Shown: positions 50,681 to 60,295, numbered from the stretch's first letter. The stretch is DNA of 64,000 nucleotides from Arthrobacter gallicola (GCF_014836775.1 NZ_JACSQD010000004.1:1-64000); one strand, 5' to 3'. The notes: generated by a model not told the origin, from the sequence alone. A program made the numbers and translations.

Positions 50681-51865
50681 TTAGTTGCTCGTGTAGCGGG
50701 CGTGTTCCTCGTGTGCCCGGGCCACCTCTGAGCGGATGTCCTCAATGTCCTTGACCTTATTGCGGTATTTCAGATCCATCTGCTCGATCTGGCGCTCTTC
50801 CTCGCAGAGAGCCGTGTAGATCCGCTCCCGCTCACCCTCGTCAGCGGTGTAGGAGAGGTCCAGGTAGGCATTGGCGTGGCGGCGCGCATTGTTGACGGCG
50901 GTCTGGGCCTTCCCGGCCGGGCTCACCAGGGACGCAATGATCGTGATCACCAGGATGCCGATAATGACGCTCAGGGAGAGCTGCGTGCTGATTTCCACAA
51001 CCTCGACGTGCTCGCCGTCGTTGATGAACCACAGCGTGTTCTCATGCAGCGCGTGCAGCACCAGCTTCACACCGATGAACGCGAGGATCGCCGCGAGGCC
51101 GAAGGAGAGATAGATGAGGCGGTCCAGCAGTCCGTCGATCAGGAAGTAGAGCTGGCGCAGGCCCATCAGGGAGAACGCTGTGGCGGTGAAGACAATGAAG
51201 GTGCTCTGTGTCAGGCCGAAGATTGCCGGAATGGAATCCAGTGCGAAGAGGATGTCAGTGCCGCCAATGGCCACCATGACCAGCAGCATCGGCGTCAGGA
51301 CCTTTTTGCCGTTCTCCACGGTGAACAGTTTGTCGCCGTCGTAGTGGTCGGTGGTGGGCAGCACCCGCTTGGCGATCCGGATGATGAAGTTGTTCGCTTC
51401 ATCGTGCTCACCCTCGGGCTTGAGCAGGTTTCCGGCGGTGATCAGCAGGATCAGGCCGAAGATGTAGAAGATCCAGGAGAAGGAGTTGATCAGGGCCGCA
51501 CCCAGGAAAATAAAGCCGGTGCGGGCAATCAGTGCGAAAACAATGCCGAAGAGCAGCACCTTCTGCTGGTCTTCGCGGGGCACCCGGAAGCTGGCCATGA
51601 TGATCAGGAAGACAAAAAGGTTATCGACTGACAGGGCTTTTTCCGTGATGTAGCCCGCGAAGTACTCGGTGCCGGCGGTGCCGCCGCCGAAGACCAGGAC
51701 CAGGATGCCGAAGATGATTGCCAGGCCCACATAGATGGCTGACCAGATGGCAGCCTCTTTGAGCGTGGGGATGTGCGCCTTGCGGATGTGGAAGAAGTAA
51801 TCGAAGGCCAGCAGGCCGAGGATGACGACAATCGTCACGCCCCAGACCAAAGGGGAAACCGTCAT
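50681..51865 (-). CDS. TerC/Alx-family membrane protein, probable manganese exporter
   Basis: The protein of about 394 residues has seven to nine helices of the TerC family with acidic residues in membrane segments (EKALSVDNLFVFLIIM, GGTDILFALDSIPAIFGL). These metal-binding motifs occur in Alx and MeeF-type proteins, which export Mn2+ or load secreted enzymes. A hydrophilic, coiled C-terminal tail of about 80 residues (ERERIYTALCEEERQIEQMD) is longer than in E. coli Alx. The start is the ATG at 51865, 12 bases past a yybP-ykoY riboswitch, which supports Mn2+ as the relevant metal. Tellurite resistance is a historical name only. Confidence 0.92.
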   Translation of the reverse strand: MTVSPLVWGVTIVVILGLLAFDYFFHIRKAHIPTLKEAAIWSAIYVGLAIIFGILVLVFGGGTAGTEYFAGYITEKALSVDNLFVFLIIMASFRVPREDQQKVLLFGIVFALIARTGFIFLGAALINSFSWIFYIFGLILLITAGNLLKPEGEHDEANNFIIRIAKRVLPTTDHYDGDKLFTVENGKKVLTPMLLVMVAIGGTDILFALDSIPAIFGLTQSTFIVFTATAFSLMGLRQLYFLIDGLLDRLIYLSFGLAAILAFIGVKLVLHALHENTLWFINDGEHVEVVEISTQLSLSVIIGILVITIIASLVSPAGKAQTAVNNARRHANAYLDLSYTADEGERERIYTALCEEERQIEQMDLKYRNKVKDIEDIRSEVARAHEEHARYTSN

Positions 51866-51877
51866 GGATTCTCTGCT

Positions 51878-52001
51878 TTCGTAGGGTATGCCAAATGGCC
51901 GCAAGTCTCTCCGGCGGCCTGTGGCCACCCGCTGTCCCCGGCTGGGCGTCGGTGCCCTACGTGTTGACGAACTACAGCGTGGAAGGATACTCCCCTACGA
52001 A
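51878..52001 (-). promoter_or_regulatory. yybP-ykoY (Mn2+) riboswitch before terC
   Basis: On the minus strand a 9-bp P1 helix is formed by TTCGTAGGG (52001-51993) and CCCTACGAA (51886-51878), perfect complements about 124 bases apart. Within it are the consensus elements: GGGGAGTA (51996-51988), TCGTCAACAC (51970-51961) and CCGGAGAGACTTGC (51914-51901). The 3' end of P1 lies 12 bases before the terC start codon, so folding can mask or free the AGAGAA ribosome site. The order and spacing match the Mn2+-sensing aptamer of alx and mntP. Confidence 0.88.
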
Positions 52002-52046
52002 CGCACCACTCTACCTGATCCGTCGGCCGGTCCGGGTCCCGCACGT

Positions 52047-52670
52047 TCAGGCTCCCGTTTCGTTTCCGCTGCCAGGTTCCAGCAGCGCCAGGTCCGCCGG
52101 CGTATCGATGTCGCGTCCGTCCAGCTCGGAGCCGCAGTCCACCAGGTCCACCAAACCGGGGTGCGCTGCGAGGAAAGCGCGTGCACCGGCGTCACCCAGG
52201 GCGGTGGCGGCAGCGGCGCGTGCGAGCTGCGGGGCGAACAGCACCGGGTGTCCCCGGCGCATCCCGCCGGTGGGCAGGCGGTAACCGGCACACGAAACAC
52301 GCGCCGGTGCCGCATGCGCAAGCAGCCGGGCCACGGTACCGGCGGTGAGTCCGGGCTGATCGGCCAGTGCCAGCAGCACCGGTTCCCGCGGTGCCAGGCG
52401 CAGCGCTTCGGCCACGCCCGTCCGGAACGATGAACCCATCCCGGATTCCCAGTCAGGATTGGTGAGCGGAAGTGTGCCGCTGAGGTCCGCGGCCGACTTC
52501 ACCCGCCAGGATTCTGCGCCAAGGACAACGATCACGCGGGAGCACCCCCCGTCCCGCAGCGCGGCGGCCAGGTGCTCGATCAGGGGACGGCCCTTGAAAG
52601 GCAGCAGTGCCTTCGGGCCCAGGCCCAGCCGGGCACCGGCGCCCGCTGCCAGGAGGACGGCATTTACCAT
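52047..52670 (-). CDS. MobA-like NTP transferase (MocA type)
   Basis: The protein of about 207 residues has the nucleotidyltransferase start AVLLAAGAGARLGLGPKALLPF, then ALADQPGLTAGTVARLL and a late GARAFLAAHPGLV, as in molybdopterin cytidylyl- or guanylyltransferases MocA/MobA. It would attach CMP to molybdopterin for a molybdenum hydroxylase, for example xanthine dehydrogenase, which would link to purine use. No molybdenum enzyme is in the window, so a sugar or other substrate is possible. The ATG at 52670 gives the standard family start; the frame is open 15 codons further. Confidence 0.85.
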   Translation of the reverse strand: MVNAVLLAAGAGARLGLGPKALLPFKGRPLIEHLAAALRDGGCSRVIVVLGAESWRVKSAADLSGTLPLTNPDWESGMGSSFRTGVAEALRLAPREPVLLALADQPGLTAGTVARLLAHAAPARVSCAGYRLPTGGMRRGHPVLFAPQLARAAAATALGDAGARAFLAAHPGLVDLVDCGSELDGRDIDTPADLALLEPGSGNETGA

Positions 52671-52707
52671 GCAAGTGAGAAAAGCACACCGGTGCGTTAA
52701 CCACAAC

Positions 52708-52740
52708 CGCCGCACCGGAGCATCCGGGGCGGCGGTTGGA
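52708..52740. terminator. Hairpin downstream of DUF4193 gene
   Basis: AACCGCCGC..CCGG loop CCGG..GCGGCGGTT makes a strong stem between the DUF4193 stop and the MobA-like start. There is no T tract, so it may end or stabilise the DUF4193 message. Confidence 0.5.
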
Positions 52741-52772
52741 TACCGGCGGCAGCCGGCAGCTGGGCGGAGAAC

Positions 52773-53072
52773 TCAGCCCTCGCAATCCTTGCAGTACTTG
52801 GTGCCGTTTTTTTCCACGGCGAACTGGGAGCGGTGGCGCACCAGGAAACAGGAACCGCAGGTGAACTCGTCCTCCTGGGCAGGCACCACCCGTACCAGCA
52901 GTTCCTCCCCCGAAAGATCGGCACCGGGCAGTTCGAACGCCTCGGCGGCCTCGGACTCGTCAACGTCCACTACCGCTGACTGTTTGTCGGTGCGCCGGGC
53001 CTGCAGCTCCTCGATGGAAGCAGTTCCGGTGTCCTCTTCCGCTTTTCGCGGTGCGTCATAATCCGTAGCCAT
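52773..53072 (-). CDS. DUF4193 zinc-ribbon protein
   Basis: The 99-residue protein belongs to the actinobacterial DUF4193 family. It has an acidic N-terminal two-thirds and a C-terminal zinc ribbon with CGSC and CKDC pairs (residues about 72-98), matching the usual length. Function is unknown; acidic ribbon proteins of this sort may bind RNA polymerase or other nucleic-acid machinery. GGAGAG lies 13 bases before the ATG. It is monocistronic. Confidence 0.9.
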   Translation of the reverse strand: MATDYDAPRKAEEDTGTASIEELQARRTDKQSAVVDVDESEAAEAFELPGADLSGEELLVRVVPAQEDEFTCGSCFLVRHRSQFAVEKNGTKYCKDCEG

Positions 53073-53268
53073 CTACAGGCTCACTCTCCAATGTTGATCG
53101 GTGGTTCGATCCAGCTCCCCGATGGTAACCGCTCCGTCAGCCCACAGCGGCGCGGATGCGCAACATGAGCGAAATATTGGACCGAATAAAGCGCGCACAC
53201 AGATGCCCGCCGGTTCACCCCGGCGGGCATCTATGGGTTGCAGCTCAGGGCAGCATCAGCGGTTCAGG

Positions 53269-53655
53269 CTACGGGCGGCCTTCGGGCTGCGGGTGAGCCG
53301 GATCCATGGTGTTTTCGCCGCCCGAGGTGTGCGACCGGTCTGCTGGGTTAGCGGTTCCTGCAACCGAGGAGGCACCGCTGCCGCCACTCTGGCTGCCACT
53401 CTGGCTGCCGCCGCCGGACACACTATCCTTGGCCTGCGAGGCGGCGTCCTTGGCTGACTCCGCGGCGTCCTTGGCGGCACCGGTGACCTTTTCCTGCAGT
53501 CCGGGTGCCTTGTGCTTGGCCCACTCTGTGCCCTGGTTCACGGTGTCCTGCACCTTGGGATCGTTCCACAGGGATTTGATCTTTTCCCGGCCTGCCTTGG
53601 AACCGATCAGGTAGCCAACGCCGATCCCTGCCAGAAATGTCATCTTCTTAACCAT
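53269..53655 (-). CDS. YtxH-like small membrane protein
   Basis: The 128-residue product starts with MVKKMTFLAGIGVGYLIGSKAGREK, a single membrane helix followed by a basic patch, typical of YtxH proteins. The rest is a polar, helical run with KDAA-type heptads (AKDAAESAKDAASQAKDSV), then a Gly/Ser-rich tail, like LEA or stress proteins. AGGAA precedes the ATG at 53655; two earlier starts are not supported. A stress or envelope role is likely but unproven. Confidence 0.85.
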   Translation of the reverse strand: MVKKMTFLAGIGVGYLIGSKAGREKIKSLWNDPKVQDTVNQGTEWAKHKAPGLQEKVTGAAKDAAESAKDAASQAKDSVSGGGSQSGSQSGGSGASSVAGTANPADRSHTSGGENTMDPAHPQPEGRP

Positions 53656-53754
53656 GGTGTTCCTCATTCCCGCCTTGTTAGAGGCATCATGATGTACCGT
53701 CAATCCCGCAGCCGGTGCCGCAAGGAATTAAACAGCAACCTTACTACTTGATGA

Positions 53755-54165
53755 CTATCCGGGCACAACCAGCAGGCGGGACCTGATCAGGAAGCGCTTC
53801 CCTTCGGGCGCCTCGAGGGAGAAGCCGCTCCCCCGGCCGGTCACGACGTCGACCGTCAGGTGGGTGTGTTTCCAGTACTCAAACTGTTCGGCGGACATCC
53901 AGAAGCTGATCCCTTCACCGTCCAGATCAAACGTTCCCAGCCGCACATCAGCCTCGGAGGTGATGAAGTCACCGTCCGGATAGCACATGGGCGAAGACCC
54001 GTCACAGCAGCCCCCGGACTGGTGGAACATCAGCGGACCGTGCTGCGCGCGCAGGGCACGGAGCAGGTCACAGGCCGCGGCTGTCAGCCCCACCCGGGAA
54101 GTTTCCTCCCCGGGCAGGGCTGGTGCAGCGTCCAGGACCGATACTGCTTCCTGGCGTGCGTCCAT
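53755..54165 (-). CDS. DUF779 protein linked to aldehyde dehydrogenase
   Basis: The 136-residue protein is of the DUF779 family, with the motif FHQSGGCCDGSSPMCY and the segment WKHTHLTVDVVTGRGSGFSLE. Proteins of this family occur again and again next to acetaldehyde-type aldehyde dehydrogenases; a role in metal or cofactor handling for the dehydrogenase has been considered, but none is certain. Its ATG shares an A with the adh stop (TGATG), so it is translationally coupled as the last gene of the adh operon. Confidence 0.9.
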   Translation of the reverse strand: MDARQEAVSVLDAAPALPGEETSRVGLTAAACDLLRALRAQHGPLMFHQSGGCCDGSSPMCYPDGDFITSEADVRLGTFDLDGEGISFWMSAEQFEYWKHTHLTVDVVTGRGSGFSLEAPEGKRFLIRSRLLVVPG

Positions 54166-55184
54166 CAGTACTGGACCACCACGCGTCCATCCACCTTTCC
54201 GGCTTCAAGCTCTTCCAGCACTGTGTTGATCTCCTCCAGCCGGCGGGTGCTCACCTTCGGTTTGATGAGTCCGCGGTCGTAGAAGTCGATCGCTTCGATC
54301 ATGTCCTGCCGGGTGCCCACGATCGACCCCCGGATGGTCAGCCCCTTCAGGACAATGTCAAAGATGGGTGCCGGAAAGTCCCCCGGCGGGAGGCCGTTGA
54401 AGACGATGGTCCCGCCGCGCCGCGCGATGGCGATGGCCTGCCCGAATGCGGTGTGGTGCACGGCGGTGACGAGAACCCCGTGCGCGCCGCCGATTTTCTC
54501 CTGCAGCACCACAGCGGGATCTTCCTCGCGTGCATTGACCGTCACCTCGGCGCCGAATTCGCGGGCCAGGGCCAGCTTCTCCTCCGCAATGTCGATCGCT
54601 GCCACCCGCAGCCCCATGGCTCTGGCGTACTGCACGGCAATGTGCCCCAGACCGCCGATGCCGGAGATGGCCACCCACTGGCCCGGCCGGGCCTCGGTTT
54701 CCTTGAGCCCCTTGTACACCGTGACGCCGGCGCAGAGGATGGGAGCGATCTCCACGGGATCGGCGCCCTCGGGGATACGCGCTGCAAACCGTGCGTCCAC
54801 CAGCATGTACTGTCCGAACGAGCCGTTGACGGAGTACCCGCCGTTCTGCTGCTGCTCGCAGAGTGTCTCCCACCCGGTGCGGCAGTACTCACAGACACCG
54901 CAGGCCGACCAGAGCCAGGCGTTGCCCACTCTGTCTCCCACCTTGATGTCCGTGACGCCCTCGCCCACCGCAACAACTTCGCCCACTCCCTCGTGGCCGG
55001 GGATGAACGGCGGGGTGGGTTTTACCGGCCAGTCACCGTGGGCCGCGTGAAGGTCGGTGTGACAAACGCCGGTGGTGATCAGTTTGACCAGGGCCTGTCC
55101 CGGTCCGGGGGCAGGGATATCCGTTTCCTGGACATCAAGGGGCTTACCGAGGCTGTTGACTACTGCTGCCTGCATGGTTTCCAT
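54165..55184 (-). CDS. adhP: Zinc-dependent alcohol dehydrogenase (AdhP type)
   Basis: The 339-residue medium-chain enzyme oxidises ethanol or other primary alcohols with NAD. Catalytic zinc ligands are in TGVCHTDLHAAHGDWPV and PGHEGVGEV; the structural site is CGVCEYCRTGWETLC; and the nucleotide fold is ISGIGGLGHIAVQYA. The ATG at 55184 has AGGAAAG four bases upstream. It sits between the aldehyde dehydrogenase and DUF779, giving a two-step route from alcohol to acid. Confidence 0.94.
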   Translation of the reverse strand: METMQAAVVNSLGKPLDVQETDIPAPGPGQALVKLITTGVCHTDLHAAHGDWPVKPTPPFIPGHEGVGEVVAVGEGVTDIKVGDRVGNAWLWSACGVCEYCRTGWETLCEQQQNGGYSVNGSFGQYMLVDARFAARIPEGADPVEIAPILCAGVTVYKGLKETEARPGQWVAISGIGGLGHIAVQYARAMGLRVAAIDIAEEKLALAREFGAEVTVNAREEDPAVVLQEKIGGAHGVLVTAVHHTAFGQAIAIARRGGTIVFNGLPPGDFPAPIFDIVLKGLTIRGSIVGTRQDMIEAIDFYDRGLIKPKVSTRRLEEINTVLEELEAGKVDGRVVVQY

Positions 55185-55230
55185 TGCTTTCCTGTTCTGT
55201 TCGGGAGGGCTGACGGTGTAGCGGGCGGGT

Positions 55231-56754
55231 CTAGAAGAAACCCTGCTTGGATTCGGCGTAGCTGACCAGGAGGTTTTTGGTCTGCTGATAGTGGTCCAGC
55301 ATCATGGCGTGGTTCTCCCGCCCGATTCCGGACGACTTGTACCCGCCGAACGCCGAGTGCGCCGGGTAGGCGTGGTAGTTGTTCACCCAAACCCTGCCGG
55401 CCTGGATATCCCGGCCCGCGCGGTAGGCGGTGTTGCCGTCCCTGGACCAGACACCCGCACCCAGGCCGTAGAGGGTGTCGTTGGCAATGGTGAGTGCCTC
55501 GCCGTAGTCAGAAAACCGCGTCACGGAGACCACGGGACCGAAGATCTCCTCCTGGAAGATCCGCATGTTGTTGGTCCCCTCGAACACGGTCGGCTCGACG
55601 TAGTAGCCGCCGGCAAGGTCGCCGCCAAGGATGTTCCGCTGGCCGCCCGCGAGGACCTTTGCCCCTTCCTGTCCCGCGATGTCCATGTAGGAGAGGATCT
55701 TTTCCAGCTGATCGTTGGAGGCCTGCGCGCCAACCATGGTGTTGGTGTCCAGCGGGTTTCCCTGAACTATCTGGGCAGTCCGGGCCAGCGCATCTGACAT
55801 AAAGCTGTCATAGATGGATTCCTGCACCAGGGCACGGGAGGGGCAGGTGCAGACTTCGCCCTGGTTCAGCGCGAACATGTTGAAGCCTTCAAGCGCCTTG
55901 TCGTAGAAGGCGTCATCGTGGGCTGCCACATCGGCAAAGAAGATGTTCGGGCTTTTGCCGCCCAGTTCCAGCGTCACCGGAATGAGGTTCTGGCTGGCGT
56001 ACTGCATGATCAGGCGGCCCGTGGTGGTCTCTCCGGTGAACGCGATCTTGCGGATCCGCTTTGAGGAAGCCAGCGGTTTGCCGGCCTCCACACCGAAGCC
56101 GTTGACGACGTTGAGCACCCCGGCGGGCAGCAGATCAGAGATCAGTTCCATCAGCACCAGGATGGATGCCGGCGTCTGTTCTGCGGGCTTGAGCACGACG
56201 GCGTTGCCGGCCGCGAGCGCCGGCGCCAGCTTCCAGGTCGCCATCAGGATGGGGAAGTTCCAGGGGATAATCTGGCCCACAACGCCAAGCGGCTCGTGGT
56301 AGTGGTAGGCCGTGGTGTTGTCATCGAGCTGGGAAAGCGTTCCTTCCTGCGCCCGGATGGCCCCGGCGAAGTAGCGGAAGTGGTCAACGGCCAGGGGCAG
56401 GTCAGCTGCCAGCGTCTCCCGGACCGGCTTGCCGTTGTCCCAGGTCTCTGCGACGGCCAGCATCTCCAGATTGTCTTCGATCCGGTCCGCGATGCGGTTG
56501 AGGATGTTGGCCCGTTCCGCCACCGAGGTCTTGCCCCAGGACGGCGCTGCCTTGTGGGCAGCGTCCAGAGCCAGATCGATATCCTCCGAGGTGCCGCGTG
56601 CCACTTCGCAGAAGACCTTGCCGGTCACGGGTGAAACGTTCTCAAAGTAGCCGCCCTTGACCGGGGCGACCCATTCTCCGCCGATCCAGTTTTCGTAACG
56701 GGGCTTGAACGAGACGAGGGCTTCGCTCTGCCCGGGCTGCGCGTATACGGTCAT
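55231..56754 (-). CDS. Aldehyde dehydrogenase (acetaldehyde/AcoD-ExaC type)
   Basis: The 507-residue NAD-dependent enzyme oxidises acetaldehyde or longer aldehydes to acids. The catalytic cysteine is in [13 protein letters not shown], the general-base glutamate in [13 protein letters not shown], and [13 protein letters not shown] and FTGETTTGR mark the coenzyme domain. Length equals that of Ralstonia AcoD. The start at 56754 has AGGAG upstream; the longer ORF is unsupported. With AdhP and DUF779 it forms an ethanol/acetaldehyde operon, probably under the GAF-domain regulator encoded at 58684-60105. Confidence 0.94.
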   Translation of the reverse strand: MTVYAQPGQSEALVSFKPRYENWIGGEWVAPVKGGYFENVSPVTGKVFCEVARGTSEDIDLALDAAHKAAPSWGKTSVAERANILNRIADRIEDNLEMLAVAETWDNGKPVRETLAADLPLAVDHFRYFAGAIRAQEGTLSQLDDNTTAYHYHEPLGVVGQIIPWNFPILMATWKLAPALAAGNAVVLKPAEQTPASILVLMELISDLLPAGVLNVVNGFGVEAGKPLASSKRIRKIAFTGETTTGRLIMQYASQNLIPVTLELGGKSPNIFFADVAAHDDAFYDKALEGFNMFALNQGEVCTCPSRALVQESIYDSFMSDALARTAQIVQGNPLDTNTMVGAQASNDQLEKILSYMDIAGQEGAKVLAGGQRNILGGDLAGGYYVEPTVFEGTNNMRIFQEEIFGPVVSVTRFSDYGEALTIANDTLYGLGAGVWSRDGNTAYRAGRDIQAGRVWVNNYHAYPAHSAFGGYKSSGIGRENHAMMLDHYQQTKNLLVSYAESKQGFF

Positions 56755-56961
56755 GACTAATTCGCTCCTGTTCTTCAACGACGCCGGTGTCGTTTCCGTC
56801 GGTGCAGTGAACCGTACGCCGGCCCAGGTTGCATCTACGTAGCAGCCGCCCTGCCCCTTCCCTGCGGTGTGGAGGGGACGGCCCGGCAGGTTTATTGTTG
56901 CCGTGGGCAAGTTTTCGCATGCCCGGTTTTTACTCCCACGACGCACCCCAAAGGACGGCAC

Positions 56962-58644
56962 ATGGCTTCCGCATCGCCCTCCCGCCAGGACGCCCAGCGC
57001 CCCGGCCGCTATCTCCGCTACCGCTGGTGGGGCCTGCTGGCTGTCAGCCTGGGCGTTGCCATGATCATCATGGACGCCACCATAGTCTCGGTGGCAGTAC
57101 CCTCGATCGTTGCCGACCTGGGCATTTCCAGTACCCAGATTCAGTGGGTTCAGGAGATTTACACCCTGCTGTTCGCCGCCCTGCTCCTGACCTGGGGCCG
57201 GATTGCTGACCGGGTGGGACGGCGGCGGGTGATGCTCATCGGCGTCGTCCTCTTCGTGGCTGCGAGCGTACTGTGCGCAATGTCCGAATCCGGCGGCATG
57301 CTGATCCTCGGCCGCGCCCTGCAGGGTCTGGGCGGGTCTATGATCCTGCCAACCACGCTGGCTCTGCTGAACGCCAATTTCCAGGGCCGCGAGCGCGGTA
57401 TAGCTTTTGCGGTATGGGGCTCCACCATTGGCGGGATGGCTGCCATCGGCCCGTTGCTGGGCGGGTGGCTCACCGAAAATGCCAGCTGGCGCTGGGCGTT
57501 TGGCATCAACGTCCCCGTGGGGCTGCTGATCGTGGCGGGCCTGCTGCTCTTCGTAGCCGAATCCTCGGAACCGGTTACTGGTGCCGCACAGCGCCTGGAC
57601 CTTGGCGGTGCTGCCCTGTCCATCCTGGGGTTCGGCGCGCTGGTCTTCGGCCTGATCGAGGGCCGCACCTACGGCTGGTGGGAAGCCACCGAAGCGGCAC
57701 CGTTCCAGATGGGACCGCTCTCCCCCGTCCCGCTGGCCTTCCTGCTGGCAGCCGTGTCCCTGGTGGGCTTTGTGCTGCTCCAGCGCGCGCGGACCGCGGC
57801 AGGCAAGGGCGTGATCCTGGACCTGTCCCTGTTCCGCATCCCGTCCTTCGCCAACGGCAATGTCACGGCGCTGATCGTCAGCTTCGGTGAGTTCGGGCTG
57901 ATCCTTTCGCTGCCGCTGTGGTTCCAGAACGTGCTGGGTTTCAGCGCTTTTGAAGCCGGGCTGGCACTGCTGCCGCTGGCCGTCGGCTCCTTCCTTGCCA
58001 GCGGCGGGGTTGCGGCCCTGGCCAGGAGATTCAGTCCCATTGTGGTGGTCCGGATGGGGCTGGGGCTGGAGATTCTCAGCATTGCCGCGCTGGCCCTGCT
58101 GATCCGGCCGGACAGCACTGCCTGGCTGACCTCCCCGATCCTGCTGGTCTACGGCATGGGCGTGGGGCTGGCCACCGCGCAGCTGACTTCTGTAATCCTC
58201 GCGGAGGTCCCGCTGGCCAGCAGCGGCCAGGGCTCGGCCACGCAGAGCACAGCCCGCCAGACCGGCTCGGCCCTGGGCATTGCGGTGCTGGGGACCGCTT
58301 TCTTCACCACCCTCCGCACCGGAACCGAAGACCAGGTGGCCGGCGCCCTCACCGGCGCTCCGCAGCTGAGCGTAGCCGTGGACTCGGTCAATGCCACCTC
58401 CGGCGGCAGCATCGCTGCCCTGGCCGCCGACCCCCAGACCGCCTTCATCGCGGATGCCGCCCGGGAGGCGATGACGGACGGCGCAGCCCTGGCCGGGTGG
58501 ATTGCCGCCGCAGCCCTGCTGTTCGGCTTCCTGACCAGCCTGCGCATTAAGCCGGCCGCCCAGCCCGCCGCAGCGCAGACCCCGGACGGTGCCGCTGAGA
58601 CCCCTGACGGTGTCGCTGAGACTCCGGGCGGGGCATCCCAGTAG
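56962..58644 (+). CDS. MFS multidrug-type exporter (DHA2 family)
   Basis: The 560-residue protein has about fourteen membrane helices. The family marks are [20 protein letters not shown] in the first helix, [16 protein letters not shown] in the loop and the proline/glycine antiporter motif in helix five ([18 protein letters not shown]). DHA2 members export drugs, dyes or metabolites with protons. AAAGGA is six bases before the ATG at 56962. The C-terminal tail has three short near-repeats ([21 protein letters not shown]). It is divergent from the aldehyde dehydrogenase and not obviously related to it. Confidence 0.92.
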   Translation: MASASPSRQDAQRPGRYLRYRWWGLLAVSLGVAMIIMDATIVSVAVPSIVADLGISSTQIQWVQEIYTLLFAALLLTWGRIADRVGRRRVMLIGVVLFVAASVLCAMSESGGMLILGRALQGLGGSMILPTTLALLNANFQGRERGIAFAVWGSTIGGMAAIGPLLGGWLTENASWRWAFGINVPVGLLIVAGLLLFVAESSEPVTGAAQRLDLGGAALSILGFGALVFGLIEGRTYGWWEATEAAPFQMGPLSPVPLAFLLAAVSLVGFVLLQRARTAAGKGVILDLSLFRIPSFANGNVTALIVSFGEFGLILSLPLWFQNVLGFSAFEAGLALLPLAVGSFLASGGVAALARRFSPIVVVRMGLGLEILSIAALALLIRPDSTAWLTSPILLVYGMGVGLATAQLTSVILAEVPLASSGQGSATQSTARQTGSALGIAVLGTAFFTTLRTGTEDQVAGALTGAPQLSVAVDSVNATSGGSIAALAADPQTAFIADAAREAMTDGAALAGWIAAAALLFGFLTSLRIKPAAQPAAAQTPDGAAETPDGVAETPGGASQ

Positions 58645-58683
58645 CCCGGTCCGGCGGCGGGCCGGCCGGAGCGCAGCGCCTGC

Positions 58684-60105
58684 CTAAGCCAGGTCCCGCT
58701 CAATCCGCTGGAGCCGGGCCACCACGCCCGCCCTGCGCGGTGAGCGGGCAGGCAGCAGCTGCAGGGCCAGGTGCCAGGCCTCGCCGTCGTCTGCCGCTTC
58801 CGGGAGGCGCAGGTACTGCAGCAGCGTCTCGATGCCCGCGTCAGCGAGCACCGCTTCCCGAAGCACGGAGCTGAGGCTGCGCCGCAGCTCCGTGATGCCG
58901 GGAGCCTGGGAGTGCGGGAGGACTTCCCCGCGGTAAATGTTCAGGGCCAGCCGGTAGGCTCCACGTTCCAGGCAGGAGCGGACCTGGCCGGCGTCGACCA
59001 TCAGCTCCCGGGGCAGCCGGTAGGGACGGGACTGCGGGACCATCCCGGCGCCGGTTTCGCGGGCCAGCAGTTTGCGCAGCCGCAGCATCTCAGCGCGGAC
59101 CGAGCCCACCGAGGACTGCTCCGGATAGGCCAGGACCGCCAGCTCTTCGGCGGTCAGTCCCCGCGGGTGCAGTGCCAGCAGCGCCATCAGCTCGGAGTGC
59201 CGTGGACTGAGCTGCAGGCGGGATCCGCCCAGGCAGAGCACGGCGGAATCCGTGCCAAGGATCTGCAGGCTGTCCTGGTAGAGGCTTGGCCGGGGGCCGG
59301 GAACAGAAGTGCGGGGCTTCCGGGGAGCCCGGACCTGCAGGCGTTCAACGTGCAGCTGCGCCTGGGCCGCCGCCACCGTTGCCTGCACCAGGGCCAGCGT
59401 GTGCACGGCAACGGCCTCTTCCTTGCCCGTGATGTCCACAACCCCCAGAACCGCACCCGAATCCGGGTCGTGTACGGGCACTGCAGTGCAGGACCAGGGA
59501 TGTACCTGGACGCTGAAATGCTCGGCTCCGGCGATCTGCACGCTCCGCCCGGTGACCAGGGCGGTGCCCGGCGCGCTGGTGCCAATCGAATTCTCTGACC
59601 AGTCCGCGCCCGGCAGGAACATCATGTCTTCGGCGCGGCGGCGCAGTTCCGGATCGCCATCCACCCAGAGCAGCCGGCCCAGCTGGTCGCCGACTGCGAC
59701 CAGGAGTCCGCTTTCCCTTCCGGGTTCCACCAGCAGACGCTGGATGACGGGCATGATCGAGGCCAGGGGGTGGGAAGCGCGGTACGCCTGGAGGTCTGCG
59801 TCGTCAAACACCAGGGCGGGCCGGGCGTCGTCCGGATTGGGATGATGCTGCAGGGACCGCTGCCAGGACTCTTTGACACCGGGACGAAGAATATCCAGGA
59901 CTTCGCCCTGCGCCCGCATGCTTTCATGCGCCCGCCATGCCTCCTGCTGGAGGGATTCTGCTGTCCGGGACCAACGTTCCCGCACGCCGCTTCGAGTGTG
60001 CACCGTCCTGCCTATCCGCGCTGATAAGGAGACCGCTTGCGCCGGAACGTGGGTAACCCGGCGTACTGCCGGCAGGTTCCGGACAGCCGGAGGCTGCGTG
60101 TCCAT
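58684..60105 (-). CDS. GAF-domain transcriptional regulator (AcoR-like, no AAA+ domain)
   Basis: The protein of about 473 residues starts with an N-terminal segment typical of AcoR/acetoin-type regulators (ESWQRSLQHHPNPDDARPALVF), then a GAF sensor (PVIQRLLVEPGRESGLLVAVG and SCTAVPVHDPDSGAVLGVVDI). The C-terminal third is a winged-helix-like domain (LSPRHSELMALLALHPRGLTAEELAVL). The sigma-54 AAA+ domain of true AcoR is lacking, as in other actinobacterial relatives. It is a likely activator of the nearby adh/aldehyde dehydrogenase operon. The start is uncertain: ATG 60105 lies inside a perfect 7-bp inverted repeat (60096-60115). Confidence 0.82.
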   Translation of the reverse strand: MDTQPPAVRNLPAVRRVTHVPAQAVSLSARIGRTVHTRSGVRERWSRTAESLQQEAWRAHESMRAQGEVLDILRPGVKESWQRSLQHHPNPDDARPALVFDDADLQAYRASHPLASIMPVIQRLLVEPGRESGLLVAVGDQLGRLLWVDGDPELRRRAEDMMFLPGADWSENSIGTSAPGTALVTGRSVQIAGAEHFSVQVHPWSCTAVPVHDPDSGAVLGVVDITGKEEAVAVHTLALVQATVAAAQAQLHVERLQVRAPRKPRTSVPGPRPSLYQDSLQILGTDSAVLCLGGSRLQLSPRHSELMALLALHPRGLTAEELAVLAYPEQSSVGSVRAEMLRLRKLLARETGAGMVPQSRPYRLPRELMVDAGQVRSCLERGAYRLALNIYRGEVLPHSQAPGITELRRSLSSVLREAVLADAGIETLLQYLRLPEAADDGEAWHLALQLLPARSPRRAGVVARLQRIERDLA

Positions 60106-60115
60106 GGTGACACGC
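60096..60115. promoter_or_regulatory. Inverted repeat over the GAF-regulator start
   Basis: GCGTGTC-CATGGT-GACACGC is a perfect 7-bp repeat with a 6-base spacer holding the ATG (minus strand). It may be an autoregulatory operator or a hairpin that hides the start codon. Confidence 0.5.
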
Positions 60116-60202
60116 GAAACCGTAACGTTCCAGAGCAAGTCCGCACGGCTGCAATGACGGGCCGGGGAGGGAGCAGCTCCGGTAGCTGCCGGCGCGCAGA
60201 AA

Positions 60203-60243
60203 TCACTGAAGCCAGGGCCGCGGGGCGGCTCTGGCTTCAGTGA
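60203..60243 (-). terminator. Terminator after fprA
   Basis: A 13-bp perfect outer stem (60203-60215 with 60231-60243) with further inner pairing lies about 50 bases beyond the fprA stop; TTTCTG follows on the minus strand. Confidence 0.7.
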
Positions 60244-60295
60244 CTAGCGCTTCGGTGGTTAGCTCCGGTGGTGGCTTGAACAGGCCCGAAGGCCG

